A DNA stretch of 21,298 nt, from assembly GCA_964567665.1 (NCBI GenBank), contig CAZMNN010000042.1:1-21298 (forward strand), written 5' to 3'. Position 1 is the stretch's first letter. The number at the start of each line of letters is the position of its first letter. The notes beneath the pieces are model-generated. The model was not told the DNA's origin, ran no database searches, and was given only the letters and a program-made list of their open reading frames with translations. Positions 1-8,283 of this stretch are shown here, piece after piece. This DNA comes from UBA1731 sp964567665. Its GTDB lineage: Bacteria > Verrucomicrobiota > Kiritimatiellia > RFP12 > UBA1067. The position numbers were made by a program, and so were the translations under genes.

Positions 1-574
1 AGCGCTGCAGCCCCTCGCACGTCTTCACGACGGAGTAGAACGACTTGAGCGCGGCGCGGAACGCCTCGACCTCCGGATCGCCGAGATGCCCCAGAAGCGG
101 CTTGTCGTACTCGTCAATCAGAATCACAATCTGCCCCGTCGGGGACTTCTTCGCGAGGACATCGGCCAGAAGGCGGAACTGGTCGGACACTTCGGGCGCG
201 TCCGGCAGCGGGACGCCGTTGCGGTCGGCCTCGATCGTCAGCATGGTGTGGAGGATCGATTCGAACCCCTCCACCGTATCGGAGTGGGTCGACCCCATGT
301 CGAGATGGATGACGGGGTACGTCTTCGACCAGTCCCACTGCGGCTCGATGGCAAGCCCCTTGAACAGATCGCGCTTCCCCTGGAAAAGTGCCTTCAGCGT
401 GGAGACGCACAGCGACTTCCCGAACCGGCGCGGACGGGCGATGAAAAACAGCTTGCCCTGGGAGAGATCGACGAGCGGCAGGATGCGATCCGTCTTGTCG
501 ACGTACGTAAAACCGTTCTTCCGCAGTTCCTCGAACGAGTAGATGTCTGTCGCAATCTTTTCCATGTCCGTCAT
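1..574 (-). CDS. AAA-like ATPase (AAA-ATP_like / PD-(D/E)XK type), 3' end outside window
   Basis: The frame starts at ATG 574 (or the second ATG at 565) and runs open off the left edge, giving about 191 residues. It opens with a segment containing SFEELRKNGFTYVDKT, then the P-loop-like RPRRFGKSL and the Walker-B-like LIDEYDKPLL. These are hallmarks of the AAA-ATP_like family, abundant in gut anaerobes, whose members are usually about 500-550 residues and end in a PD-(D/E)XK nuclease-like domain. That C-terminal part would lie beyond the window and is not seen. The cellular role of the family is not settled. Family members normally begin just before the SFE segment, which favours the ATG at 565. 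A TGCTATAAT extended -10 sequence overlaps the first ATG, so a leaderless start at 565 is possible. The gene is separated by about 100 bases from the glycosidase operon and has no evident functional link to it. Confidence 0.85.
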   Translation of the reverse strand, partial: MTDMEKIATDIYSFEELRKNGFTYVDKTDRILPLVDLSQGKLFFIARPRRFGKSLCVSTLKALFQGKRDLFKGLAIEPQWDWSKTYPVIHLDMGSTHSDTVEGFESILHTMLTIEADRNGVPLPDAPEVSDQFRLLADVLAKKSPTGQIVILIDEYDKPLLGHLGDPEVEAFRAALKSFYSVVKTCEGLQR

Positions 575-677
575 TATAGCACAAAAAGGCCGAAATCATG
601 CCGACGGACAACGATCAGCGAGCCATCTGCCATTCAAGATCCCGCCCCCGGCAATCTGCGCGATGTTCGCAAGACGC

Positions 678-2441
678 CTACTTGGCAGGTTCGTCCAAAC
701 GGATTGCCGAACATGGAGATACCTTGATTTCCCGCACGATGCCGCCCTCGCGGACAACGAGCCGTGCGGCATCCGTCGCGTTCACGAGGTAGACATCCTT
801 GCCGCGTGTGCGGTCAATGTCCGCGACCTGCCCCGCGTCGTAGACGGCGACGACCTGTTCCTCCTTCCCATAGGCGTAGACGATTGGGTAGTTCAAATCA
901 GGGCGCAGCGGACGAAGGTTCCCCTTCATCAGCGTGTCGCGATGCACCGTCCAGAAGTCCAGCATCTCCCCGAGCTTCGCACGATGCGCTGCGGGCAGTT
1001 CCGCCAGCCGCACTGATATCTGCGGAACAGAGAAGAGAATGCTCCAGAACTGCTTGGACGCCCCTTCGGCCGTATCACCCAAGTTCCACTCCAACATATC
1101 GGAATGGACGGCGACATCACCCGATGTCAAGCGCAAGTCAAGAGTCCTGACGCGGTTCATCAACGGATCCATTGGGCAGTCGCTGGCGCGCAGCATGTTG
1201 CCGTATTTCCGGATAGCCGGGCCGATGTACGGCTGCCGGAATTCAATCAGCACATCCGAGCGGATTGACTGAAGACGCGTGCGCACGTCTGTCATCAGAC
1301 GGTCTACGGCAAGCGGAACAGACTTGATGTCGCGTCCGGCATAGCCATCATCAAGTGCGGGATCGCGCCCCCGTAGCTGCATGGCATCAATGAAGTCAAG
1401 TTTCAGGCCGTCCAGACCCCAATCGCGCATTGCCGCCTCGTACTTGCCGATAAGAAATTCGCGAACCTCCGGGAAACGCGGATCGAGTACGGCCGTCTCA
1501 TGCTCGCTGTTGAACCAGAGATACTTGCCCTTGAAGCGCACGTAGTTCGCTGACTTCACACCGATGTACGGCACCGAGTACCAGATCATGTACTTCATCC
1601 CCTTTTCGCGGACGGAGCGGATGTGTGCGGCGAAGTCTGGAAATCTGTTCGTCGAAACATTCCAGTCTCCGCAGAACGCATAGCCACGATTGTGGTCGTC
1701 CGTCTGCCAGCCATCATCGAGAATCGCCGTCTTCATGCCGAATGTCGCCGCCAAGGCACACTCGTCCTCAACTGGCTCCGCGAAGACGTTCTGGTGGTAC
1801 GAGTACCAGAACGAGTAGAGAGGATCGAATGCAGCCGGCGGCACATCGCCGACCCGGTACACCGGCATCTGCGCGTACCAGTCGAACGTGTCTCGGATGG
1901 CATCTGCGTAGAACACAGGGCGAAAATCAAGACGGAACTCCACATCGTACGTCTTCAAAGGCGCTTCGGGCTCAGGGAACAGCACAGCGCGGTACTCGAT
2001 CTCGGACGTCTCCTCGACAACACCCATGTAGTAGTGAACGCGCCTCAGCGCCTCGGAACACGCCACGAGGCCACGATTCTCGTTAGCATCTGAAAACACC
2101 GAGACGACCGGTGCGCCGCTCGCCAGATTGCCTGTCAGTCCACACCCCCACACCGGCGGCAAATTCTTGTTCAGCTCCGCCCCTGTGTGCCAACGGCCGA
2201 CAGCGTCTTTTAGCGGAAAGCGGAACGTAAAGCGCGTCTCCGGAGGCACCCGCGCCTCGTCGGCGGCAAACGAGACCTTGAGCGTCTCCATCCCGGCGGC
2301 AGCCGATTCCACCCGCGCCGTGATGAGCCAGCCTGGCGCATCATCGTACGTCACCTTCCCGACAAGGCCGCTCTCAAACGATCCGGCATTCATCATCCCC
2401 GCGGACAGCGCCGCCACCATCATCATTCCTGTTTTCTTCAT
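678..2441 (-). CDS. Secreted GH36-type alpha-galactosidase-like glycoside hydrolase
   Basis: This 587-residue protein has an N-terminal signal peptide (MKKTGMMMVAALSAGMMNAG) and therefore acts outside the cytoplasm. After an N-terminal beta-sandwich-like region (about residues 20-200) comes a TIM-barrel segment with LDDGWQ (about 241-246), GMKYMIWYS (about 281-289) and DGLKLDFIDAM. In this last motif Asp349 matches the clan GH-D nucleophile. Asp421 in RASDCPMD is the likely acid/base. These motifs are typical of GH36 and related alpha-galactosidases, which release terminal alpha-galactosyl (or related) residues; the exact substrate cannot be read from sequence. It is about 100-150 residues shorter than the large GH36 enzymes. 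It is the last gene of a three-gene operon: 75 bases separate it from the upstream agarase-like gene, and both are transcribed leftward. The shared signal peptides and order suggest that the polysaccharide is cut first and side chains removed next, which is inference. Confidence 0.85.
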   Translation of the reverse strand: MKKTGMMMVAALSAGMMNAGSFESGLVGKVTYDDAPGWLITARVESAAAGMETLKVSFAADEARVPPETRFTFRFPLKDAVGRWHTGAELNKNLPPVWGCGLTGNLASGAPVVSVFSDANENRGLVACSEALRRVHYYMGVVEETSEIEYRAVLFPEPEAPLKTYDVEFRLDFRPVFYADAIRDTFDWYAQMPVYRVGDVPPAAFDPLYSFWYSYHQNVFAEPVEDECALAATFGMKTAILDDGWQTDDHNRGYAFCGDWNVSTNRFPDFAAHIRSVREKGMKYMIWYSVPYIGVKSANYVRFKGKYLWFNSEHETAVLDPRFPEVREFLIGKYEAAMRDWGLDGLKLDFIDAMQLRGRDPALDDGYAGRDIKSVPLAVDRLMTDVRTRLQSIRSDVLIEFRQPYIGPAIRKYGNMLRASDCPMDPLMNRVRTLDLRLTSGDVAVHSDMLEWNLGDTAEGASKQFWSILFSVPQISVRLAELPAAHRAKLGEMLDFWTVHRDTLMKGNLRPLRPDLNYPIVYAYGKEEQVVAVYDAGQVADIDRTRGKDVYLVNATDAARLVVREGGIVREIKVSPCSAIRLDEPAK

Positions 2442-2516
2442 GTCAACACCGCTCCATATTCATTCGCGAAGTCAAACCATATGCGCCAATGCGACAGATT
2501 GCATCGAACGCACCGC

Positions 2517-4748
2517 TCACGGCATCCTATCCACAACACTCTTGGCGTCTGCGGCGGCTTTGCATGTCGCGCCATCTCGGCCAAGCTTAAACACACGCCG
2601 CGTGTGAGAATCCACAAGCCTGTCCCAGCACTCGCCGCCGCCTGTTCCATACGCAGCCAGCATCCACGCCGTTCCGTCCGGCCGCCACGACTCCCCGGAG
2701 ACCAGACGACGCACACCGCAGGATGGCGCGAATATCGCATCCGGATGACCTTCGTGGACATATGCAATCATTTCAACCGCAGACGAAAACGAAAACGCAC
2801 CTGCCCATGAGCCTGTCTCCGCATCAATCCAGACATCCTGTTTCGCCGACTGATAGAGATTTAGCCCACGACGGCGGCGCTCCTTGGAGGATTGTTTTGC
2901 AGGCTTGAATGCAGGATGCTGCTGGATGTAGCAACCGCGCAGATCAAGCGCGGCCTTGCCTTTGTTGGTCACTCGCACAATGCGGCAGAAGACCTGCGAC
3001 TCAGTCGGGTGGATCATAAATTCATATTCGACCGAGAACTCTGTTTCCGGTGTGCGTCCGAGAGCCGTGACGGCAAGCAAATTGCCGCCCTGCGTCTTCC
3101 GTCCTGTCACATCCGTCACGCGCTCCAACCAGGCAAACGAAAGGCGCATGTCCTTCTCTGTGGACACCAACCCGCCAAAACTGCCGAGAATCCGTCCATC
3201 CAGACTCACCGACGAAAAAAGCCGGCTGTCGCCGATTTTTCCGGAGAGCTTGAACCCGTTGCCGTTTGCAATCGAATACATTGAGCCTTTGTGCGTACAT
3301 TTCGATTTCCCTGCAAACGGATATGCCGCCAAAAACTCATCTGCCGTGCAGGTGCCGCCGTACGCGACATCGCGCACCTCAGGGCCTTTCGAAGCGCGGT
3401 GACTGCGCCATCGTCCATGAAGTTCCGTGAACATCTGCGTCAATTCCAGATAGGGTTCGTCACGTTCGTTCACAAGCCCGTAGTTGCAATTCTCGCCGAA
3501 CGTTTCGCTGATGCCGGCCTCCGGCTGATCCACCCACATGAAGTGGCTGTATCCGATGACATATGGCATAGCCAGCAGCGTCCGTGCGAGCAACGACGCC
3601 GCCTGCGCCCTGAGTTCTTGAGTGCGCAAACGCTGTCCTGAGCCAACCGTGCAAGGCAAGCCTGAATCGATTGCGCTGAACCCGCACTCGTGGATGAACA
3701 TCGGCTTGCCGGTAAGTTCGTACATCCGCGCCAACCTGTCGGCAAGCCGTTCACCCCTTGGAGGACGTTCCGTCAGCACCTCATTGCGGTCGAGATCGGC
3801 CCATGGGTAGCAGTTGAACGAAATGGCGTCGCAATACCGTCCCGCCGCCGCCCATACTACCGGATGGCCGCCGTCAAAACCGGCGAAGTTCGTCGCCATC
3901 ACAATGTGGTTCGTGTCGTACCGCCGCACCGCCTCCGTAACTGACTTGAAGTAGCGATCAGCCACTAAACGCAGGAAGTCGAGCTTGTCGCCATGTGTCG
4001 CAGACGCTACGCTGCGGCCACGTTCTTCAAGAAACCTTTCCAGCGCCACGCGAGCGCTATGCCCTTCGGACAGCCCCGCGACAGCCTCGAACATCCCGGT
4101 GTCGGATTTGCCGCGCCCCCACCACGCCAGTTCGTTATCGAGCACATAGCCCATCAGCCACGGATCGTCGCGATTGGCTTCCGCGATCCGTTCAGCCCGC
4201 GCATCGCAGAGTTCCTCCCATCGCTCGTGAAACACGTTCGGGAATGCAGAACACGGTCCGCCGGTGAACGGACATATGAATCTATCCTCCTCACGCTCAT
4301 GCCGCACCATCGTTTCTCCTACCGGAACGCCAGCGAGGTGCGCAAGCCCGCGTCGCATGAGTGTGCGATCCGCAGACGAGAGCGCGTTGAAGCCCATCCT
4401 CTTCAACCGCGAAAGCGTATTTGTCTCCCATGCCTCTCGGTCTGGATAGCGGATGTCGTTGTTCTCGCGATATGCGTAGCGGCGTTCGGCTCGGTTGTGA
4501 TGGCCATCGTATATCACCCAGTTTACGGCGCGGAAGAACGTATCGCGTCCATGCGGATTGACGACAATCCAACGCCCATCCGCCTCCTTTTCAAGGCGGA
4601 AGAATCCTGTCGCACGGTAGAACGTCCCTGTGGCGGAATACGATGCGCTCTGCTGTCGGCGCCCCGTTCCGCCAATGGCGTATGCGCCACAGAAAGACGA
4701 TGTCGAGACAACCGTCGCAAGAACGGCATATGTCAATCCATGCTTCAT
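2517..4748 (-). CDS. Secreted clan GH-A glycosidase, agarase-like (GH50-type motifs)
   Basis: The start is set at ATG 4748: it gives a signal peptide (MKHGLTYAVLATVVSTSSFCGAYA) and has GAGGGCGAT just upstream. The frame is open 52 codons further up, but that part overlaps the preceding gene. The protein is 743 residues. Residues about 45-440 carry the motif order of agarase-like GH-A enzymes: GRWIVVNPHG, then DNELAWWG (Glu206, proposed acid/base), then KPMFIHECGFSAIDSGLP (Glu354, proposed nucleophile), then GENCNYGLVNERDEPY. A second beta-rich domain of about 290 residues follows; I do not recognise it. Such enzymes cut beta-linkages in agarose-like or host/plant galactans, but the substrate here is unknown. 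The gene begins 13 bases after the LRR gene stop, so the two are almost certainly cotranscribed. It is followed after 75 bases by a GH36-type gene. Membership in GH50 itself is uncertain; clan GH-A is firmer. Confidence 0.8.
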   Translation of the reverse strand: MKHGLTYAVLATVVSTSSFCGAYAIGGTGRRQQSASYSATGTFYRATGFFRLEKEADGRWIVVNPHGRDTFFRAVNWVIYDGHHNRAERRYAYRENNDIRYPDREAWETNTLSRLKRMGFNALSSADRTLMRRGLAHLAGVPVGETMVRHEREEDRFICPFTGGPCSAFPNVFHERWEELCDARAERIAEANRDDPWLMGYVLDNELAWWGRGKSDTGMFEAVAGLSEGHSARVALERFLEERGRSVASATHGDKLDFLRLVADRYFKSVTEAVRRYDTNHIVMATNFAGFDGGHPVVWAAAGRYCDAISFNCYPWADLDRNEVLTERPPRGERLADRLARMYELTGKPMFIHECGFSAIDSGLPCTVGSGQRLRTQELRAQAASLLARTLLAMPYVIGYSHFMWVDQPEAGISETFGENCNYGLVNERDEPYLELTQMFTELHGRWRSHRASKGPEVRDVAYGGTCTADEFLAAYPFAGKSKCTHKGSMYSIANGNGFKLSGKIGDSRLFSSVSLDGRILGSFGGLVSTEKDMRLSFAWLERVTDVTGRKTQGGNLLAVTALGRTPETEFSVEYEFMIHPTESQVFCRIVRVTNKGKAALDLRGCYIQQHPAFKPAKQSSKERRRRGLNLYQSAKQDVWIDAETGSWAGAFSFSSAVEMIAYVHEGHPDAIFAPSCGVRRLVSGESWRPDGTAWMLAAYGTGGGECWDRLVDSHTRRVFKLGRDGATCKAAADAKSVVDRMP

Positions 4749-4761
4749 ATCGCCCTCACAT

Positions 4762-6303
4762 TCATCTGACCCTGATGAAAAAACCTTTCGGCACATACGG
4801 ATCGTACGGTGATTTGCATTTGACAAACCACGCCTCCCGCCGTCCACCTCGCGAACCTTCATCTGATTGGACGTTATCCGAATCTGTGACGTCGCACATT
4901 CCAAAACATCCTTCCGGCTTGCTGCTCGATGACTTCTCGGCGTCCGTCAGGCCGCGCCAGCATCCGCTCTCAATGCGCTCGGCCGATGTCCATACCTTTT
5001 GCGAAACGTATATGACGCAATCCTTGAGTTGGACCTTGCCGAGCAGCAGACGCTGCAACGACTGCGGCGGGAATGGATCTTGGAGAAAGCGGACGCTTTT
5101 AAGGCTCCAGACGCCCTCAAAATCCTTTTTCGTCAGCTCTGTGAGATTCGGCAGATCAAAAACAATGTTTGTGAGAGCGTTGCATCCCTGAAAACGCACG
5201 CCTGCTTTGTACTGTTCGTCGTACCACCCTTCGTTGTCGACGGGTCCACGCAGATCGACATCCTGTATGCGCGTCCAGGCGAACGCTCCGTCACCGAGAC
5301 GCTGGATGTTTGGCAGATGCAGTTTTCCTGTCAACTTTGTGCAGCTTCCGAACGCACTGCGCCCAACGACTACGACGGATGTCGGAACGAGCGTGGCGAT
5401 GTCGGCAGTCAGGTTTTTGCAGCTGCTGAATGCGTGTATGCCTATGTTTGTCAGTGCAGGGGCTTCTGGAATGAAACCGAAATCAACTGTAGTCAGATTG
5501 GTGCAGTTCATGAACGCCTCATCGCTGATGTTCTCAAGTTGCGGCGATTCAAGGCAAACATCTTTCAACGCCGCCTTTCCATTGAATGCGCGGAAACCGA
5601 GAGATCTCAATTCCGGCGCATTGAAATGGATGCTCTTCAGGTTTGGACAGTTCGCAAACATTTCCTGCGGGATCGCCAGCAATTTCGATGAACAGAAATT
5701 GATGTTGGTCAGTGCGCTGCAATCCTTGAAAGCCGTTCCCCAAAATCCGGTGATTGAGGACGATGCGATGTCGATCGTCTCAAGCGCCTTGCAATCGCCA
5801 AAGGCGCCGTTCTCCATGTATTCAAGCTTCGGAAGCGAAATGGAGACACTTTTGAGTGATGGGCAGTCCGACAACCAGGATGCCCCAAGCTTTGTCGCAT
5901 TTCCGTTATTCCCATGAAGAACGATGTTCGTCAGATTGGCGCATCCTCTGAATATCGCCCATCCCCAATTTTCGTTGTTCTGCGTGTAGCGATCGCAGCG
6001 AAACTCGGTTATCGCATTGTTGGTGCGGAACGCATGGTTGTCCATGAACACCTGTGGGACGTCCAACCCGTTCACCTTCAGGTCGGTCATGTCAAGCGTT
6101 CCTTCACCGCTGACATATGCGAACTCCCTAAACGTGACGTATCGCCACTCCTCATGATTCTGATTGAGATCTACATGGACTTTGAATGTCCAGTTTCCGT
6201 CGGTCATCGTTCCGTTCGACTGAGAGTATGTCCACTCCGATGCCGCACCGGATGCAACCAACGCAAAAACCGCAAGCGCAACTCCGCTCTTTGCCATATC
6301 CAT
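4762..6303 (-). CDS. Exported BspA-type leucine-rich-repeat (LRR_5) protein
   Basis: The protein is 513 residues from ATG 6303, chosen because it is preceded by GGAAAGGAAG and begins a clean signal peptide (MDMAKSGVALAVFALVASGAA). The open frame extends 98 codons further, but those codons run through a promoter and over the divergent leucine leader. From about residue 75 to 420 there are repeats of the form Ala-Phe-x-x-Cys-x-x-Leu-x-x-Ile/Val followed by a 10-13 residue Leu-x-x-Ile stretch. This is the BspA/LRR_5 (Treponema pallidum-type) repeat used by surface adhesins and binding proteins. The C-terminal 60 residues are polar and end in GFFIRVR; no anchoring signal is recognised. It is the first gene of an operon with two secreted glycosidases, so a role in binding the same glycan or host surface is a reasonable inference. 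Confidence 0.85.
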   Translation of the reverse strand: MDMAKSGVALAVFALVASGAASEWTYSQSNGTMTDGNWTFKVHVDLNQNHEEWRYVTFREFAYVSGEGTLDMTDLKVNGLDVPQVFMDNHAFRTNNAITEFRCDRYTQNNENWGWAIFRGCANLTNIVLHGNNGNATKLGASWLSDCPSLKSVSISLPKLEYMENGAFGDCKALETIDIASSSITGFWGTAFKDCSALTNINFCSSKLLAIPQEMFANCPNLKSIHFNAPELRSLGFRAFNGKAALKDVCLESPQLENISDEAFMNCTNLTTVDFGFIPEAPALTNIGIHAFSSCKNLTADIATLVPTSVVVVGRSAFGSCTKLTGKLHLPNIQRLGDGAFAWTRIQDVDLRGPVDNEGWYDEQYKAGVRFQGCNALTNIVFDLPNLTELTKKDFEGVWSLKSVRFLQDPFPPQSLQRLLLGKVQLKDCVIYVSQKVWTSAERIESGCWRGLTDAEKSSSSKPEGCFGMCDVTDSDNVQSDEGSRGGRREAWFVKCKSPYDPYVPKGFFIRVR

Positions 6304-6362
6304 TACACTTCCTTTCCGCTTTGACCTCTTTGTTTGAAAACACACCATTCTCAATGAACACA

Positions 6363-6392
6363 ATTGTATCAAATGTATTTTTTTTTTCTCAA
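6363..6392 (-). promoter_or_regulatory. Putative promoter of the LRR-glycosidase operon, with A10 spacer tract
   Basis: Read on the minus strand, TTGAGA (6387-6392) and TACAAT (6363-6368) are 18 bases apart. Most of the spacer is a run of ten A (T on the plus strand, 6378-6387). The 5' untranslated region would be about 50 bases before ATG 6303. The placement is good, but the assignment is by consensus matching only. Confidence 0.5.
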
Positions 6393-6427
6393 TATACCAC
6401 AGACGCAAATCCGGCTCGAAAAAAAGG

Positions 6428-6457
6428 TTGTCTCCAAATGTGCGTCTGTGATAAAAT
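6428..6457 (+). promoter_or_regulatory. Putative promoter of the leucine operon leader
   Basis: TTGTCT (6428-6433) and TAAAAT (6452-6457) are separated by 18 bases. Transcription would start near 6464, about 24 bases before the leader peptide ATG. The promoter is back to back with the LRR operon promoter, with 35 bases between their -35 elements. Confidence 0.5.
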
Positions 6458-6487
6458 ACGCGGCGTTTTGGAACAATAGGAATTACG

Positions 6488-6562
6488 ATGAACGCAACGT
6501 TCGAGTTTACGCGACTTTTTACCCTTGGCCTTACGGTCTGGGGCGGGATTTCGCGCACTTGA
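6488..6562 (+). CDS. Leader peptide of the leucine operon attenuator (24 residues)
   Basis: A short reading frame, ATG 6488 to TGA 6560-6562, is preceded at ideal distance by AGGAA (6478-6482). It encodes 24 residues with three Leu codons, all CTT, clustered at 6515-6517, 6524-6526 and 6530-6532. Immediately after them lies GCGGGATT (6543-6550), which can pair with GGTCCCGC (6601-6608), the 5' arm of the downstream terminator. A ribosome stalled at the Leu codons would leave that strand free to form an antiterminator. A ribosome reaching the stop codon would cover it and let the terminator form. This is the standard logic of amino-acid attenuation, placed in front of leuA. The peptide probably has no function of its own. 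Confidence 0.7.
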   Translation: MNATFEFTRLFTLGLTVWGGISRT

Positions 6563-6598
6563 ACTAAAACAAACTGAAGAAAGCAGTGTTCAAGCAAA

Positions 6599-6634
6599 GC
6601 GGTCCCGCTCAGACGAGCGGGGCCGTTTCTGTTT
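6599..6634 (+). terminator. Attenuator terminator upstream of leuA
   Basis: Stem CGGTCCCGCT (6600-6609) pairs with AGCGGGGCCG (6616-6625), 10 base pairs with one G-U, around a 6-base loop. It is followed by TTTCTGTTTATT. It lies between the leader peptide and leuA, so it would end transcription when leucine is plentiful. The 5' arm has an alternative partner at 6543-6550. Confidence 0.75.
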
Positions 6635-6653
6635 ATTGGAAACGGATAAATTC

Positions 6654-8282
6654 ATGAAAGAAGACAGAGTGAGATTCTTTGACACCACCCTTCGCGATGG
6701 TGAACAGGCGCCAGGATATTCCATGACGCTCGAAGAGAAGGTGCGCATGGCAAAGCAGCTCGAACGGCTCGGCGTAGACGTCATCGAGGCAGGCTTTGCG
6801 GCGGCATCCCCCGGAGACTTCGAGAGTGTGCAGCAAATCGCCAACACAGTCCGCGACTGCACGGTATGTTCGCTTTCCCGCGCCCTTGCGAAAGACATCG
6901 ATGCCTCGGCATCCGCAATCGCCCATGCGGCACATCCGCGAATCCATACGTTTCTCGCAACAAGCGACCTGCATCTGCAATGCAAGCTCAGGATGTCCCG
7001 CGAACGCGCCATAGAGCAGGTTAAGCAGATGGTCTCGTACGCACGAAGCAAATGCGCTGAGGTTGAGTTCTCCGCAGAGGACGCCACAAGAACCGATCCG
7101 GACTATCTCTGCACCGTCATCGAGGCGGCGATAGCAAGCGGGGCGACAATCGTCAACCTCCCGGACACCGTCGGCTACGCGACGCCGCAGGAGATATCGG
7201 CGATGGTGACGAACGTGAAGACCCGCGTCCCCAACATAGACCGCGCAATCATATCGATGCACGTTCACGACGACCTCGGCCTCGCAGTCGCAAATTCGCT
7301 CGCCGGCGTCCTCGCCGGCGCCCGTCAGGTCGAATGCACGATATGCGGCATCGGCGAACGCGCCGGGAATGCCGCGCTTGAGGAGGTCGTGATGGGGCTG
7401 CGCACACGCGGCGACTACTACGGTCTGTCCCACGGAATACGGACAGAGGAGATCGGCCGCACGGCGCGGCTGCTCTCGTCGATCACAGGCGTGAAGATAT
7501 TTCCGTCAAAGTCGATCGTAGGCGCAAATGCGTTCGCGCACGAATCCGGCATACACCAGCACGGTGTGCTGAGCAACGCAAAGACGTACGAGATAATGAC
7601 GCCCGAATCTGTCGGCGTGAAGAAGACCGAGCTTGTCCTCGGGAAGCACTCCGGCCGCCACGCATTCAGCGAGCGTCTCAAGACCCTCGGCTATTCGTTC
7701 GCAGAGGAAAGGATAGACGAACTTTTCGCCCAGTTCAAGAAACTGGCCGACAGGAAGAAAAAGATATCCGACCGCGACATCGCCGCACTTGCAGAGGCCG
7801 CAGCTCCCACCGTGGCCGATCCTGCGAAGCAGTACACCCTTGAATCGTTTGTGGTCAACAGCGGCAACAGGATGAGTTCAACGGCTGACGTCACGCTGAA
7901 GCGCGGCGGCAGGACGTATCAGGAAGTCGCTCTCGGAACTGGGCCGGTCTACGCTTCCATCCGCGCCGTCGAGAAGATCATCCGCCATCCGTTCAGCCTT
8001 GACGACTACACAATCCAGGCCGTCACGGAACACCGCGACGCCCTCGGGGAGGTGACAGTAAAGATATCAGACGCCACCGGCACGTATCGCGGACGCGGCG
8101 TCTCGACGGACATCATCGAGGGTTCGATACTGGCCTGTCTCGCCGCAGTTAACAGGATGCTCGACGAAAGCCAGTCGGGAATCGGCACCGGTGCGGCGTC
8201 GATCGCCCAACATTCATTCGCACACGATATGCTCGGCGGCGGGCATACCGACAAGCAGCAGAAAAACGAGGAGAAGAACTGA
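6654..8282 (+). CDS. leuA: 2-isopropylmalate synthase
   Basis: This enzyme condenses acetyl-CoA with 2-oxoisovalerate, the committed step of leucine synthesis, in the cytoplasm. Length is 542 residues, close to the long LeuA class. The N-terminal DRE-TIM barrel starts with RFFDTTLRDGEQAPG (about residues 7-21) and has MHVHDDLG with its two metal-binding His. Mid-protein SIVGANAFAHESGIHQHG belongs to the subdomain characteristic of LeuA. Residues about 395-525 form the C-terminal regulatory (LeuA_dimer) domain where leucine feedback-inhibits. The start at 6654 is chosen because the family sequence begins there; the frame upstream reads through the attenuator. It is first in the leuA-leuC-leuD-leuB operon, so the pathway is regulated both by attenuation and, by family knowledge, allosterically. 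Homocitrate or citramalate synthase is less likely given the neighbours. Confidence 0.95.
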   Translation: MKEDRVRFFDTTLRDGEQAPGYSMTLEEKVRMAKQLERLGVDVIEAGFAAASPGDFESVQQIANTVRDCTVCSLSRALAKDIDASASAIAHAAHPRIHTFLATSDLHLQCKLRMSRERAIEQVKQMVSYARSKCAEVEFSAEDATRTDPDYLCTVIEAAIASGATIVNLPDTVGYATPQEISAMVTNVKTRVPNIDRAIISMHVHDDLGLAVANSLAGVLAGARQVECTICGIGERAGNAALEEVVMGLRTRGDYYGLSHGIRTEEIGRTARLLSSITGVKIFPSKSIVGANAFAHESGIHQHGVLSNAKTYEIMTPESVGVKKTELVLGKHSGRHAFSERLKTLGYSFAEERIDELFAQFKKLADRKKKISDRDIAALAEAAAPTVADPAKQYTLESFVVNSGNRMSSTADVTLKRGGRTYQEVALGTGPVYASIRAVEKIIRHPFSLDDYTIQAVTEHRDALGEVTVKISDATGTYRGRGVSTDIIEGSILACLAAVNRMLDESQSGIGTGAASIAQHSFAHDMLGGGHTDKQQKNEEKN

Positions 8283-8283
8283 T

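Noticed and set aside
86..727. 213-codon plus-strand ORF antisense to the ATPase
   Set aside because: It is a shadow of the ATPase frame, which has clear family motifs; it is also antisense to the intergenic region and the GH36 tail.
4749..4904. 52-codon extension of the agarase-like protein
   Set aside because: It overlaps the end of the LRR gene; the signal peptide and ribosome-binding site are at 4748.
6304..6597. N-terminal 98-codon extension of the LRR protein
   Set aside because: It passes through its own probable promoter and over the divergent leucine leader, has no signal peptide, and a good ribosome-binding site and signal peptide occur at 6303.
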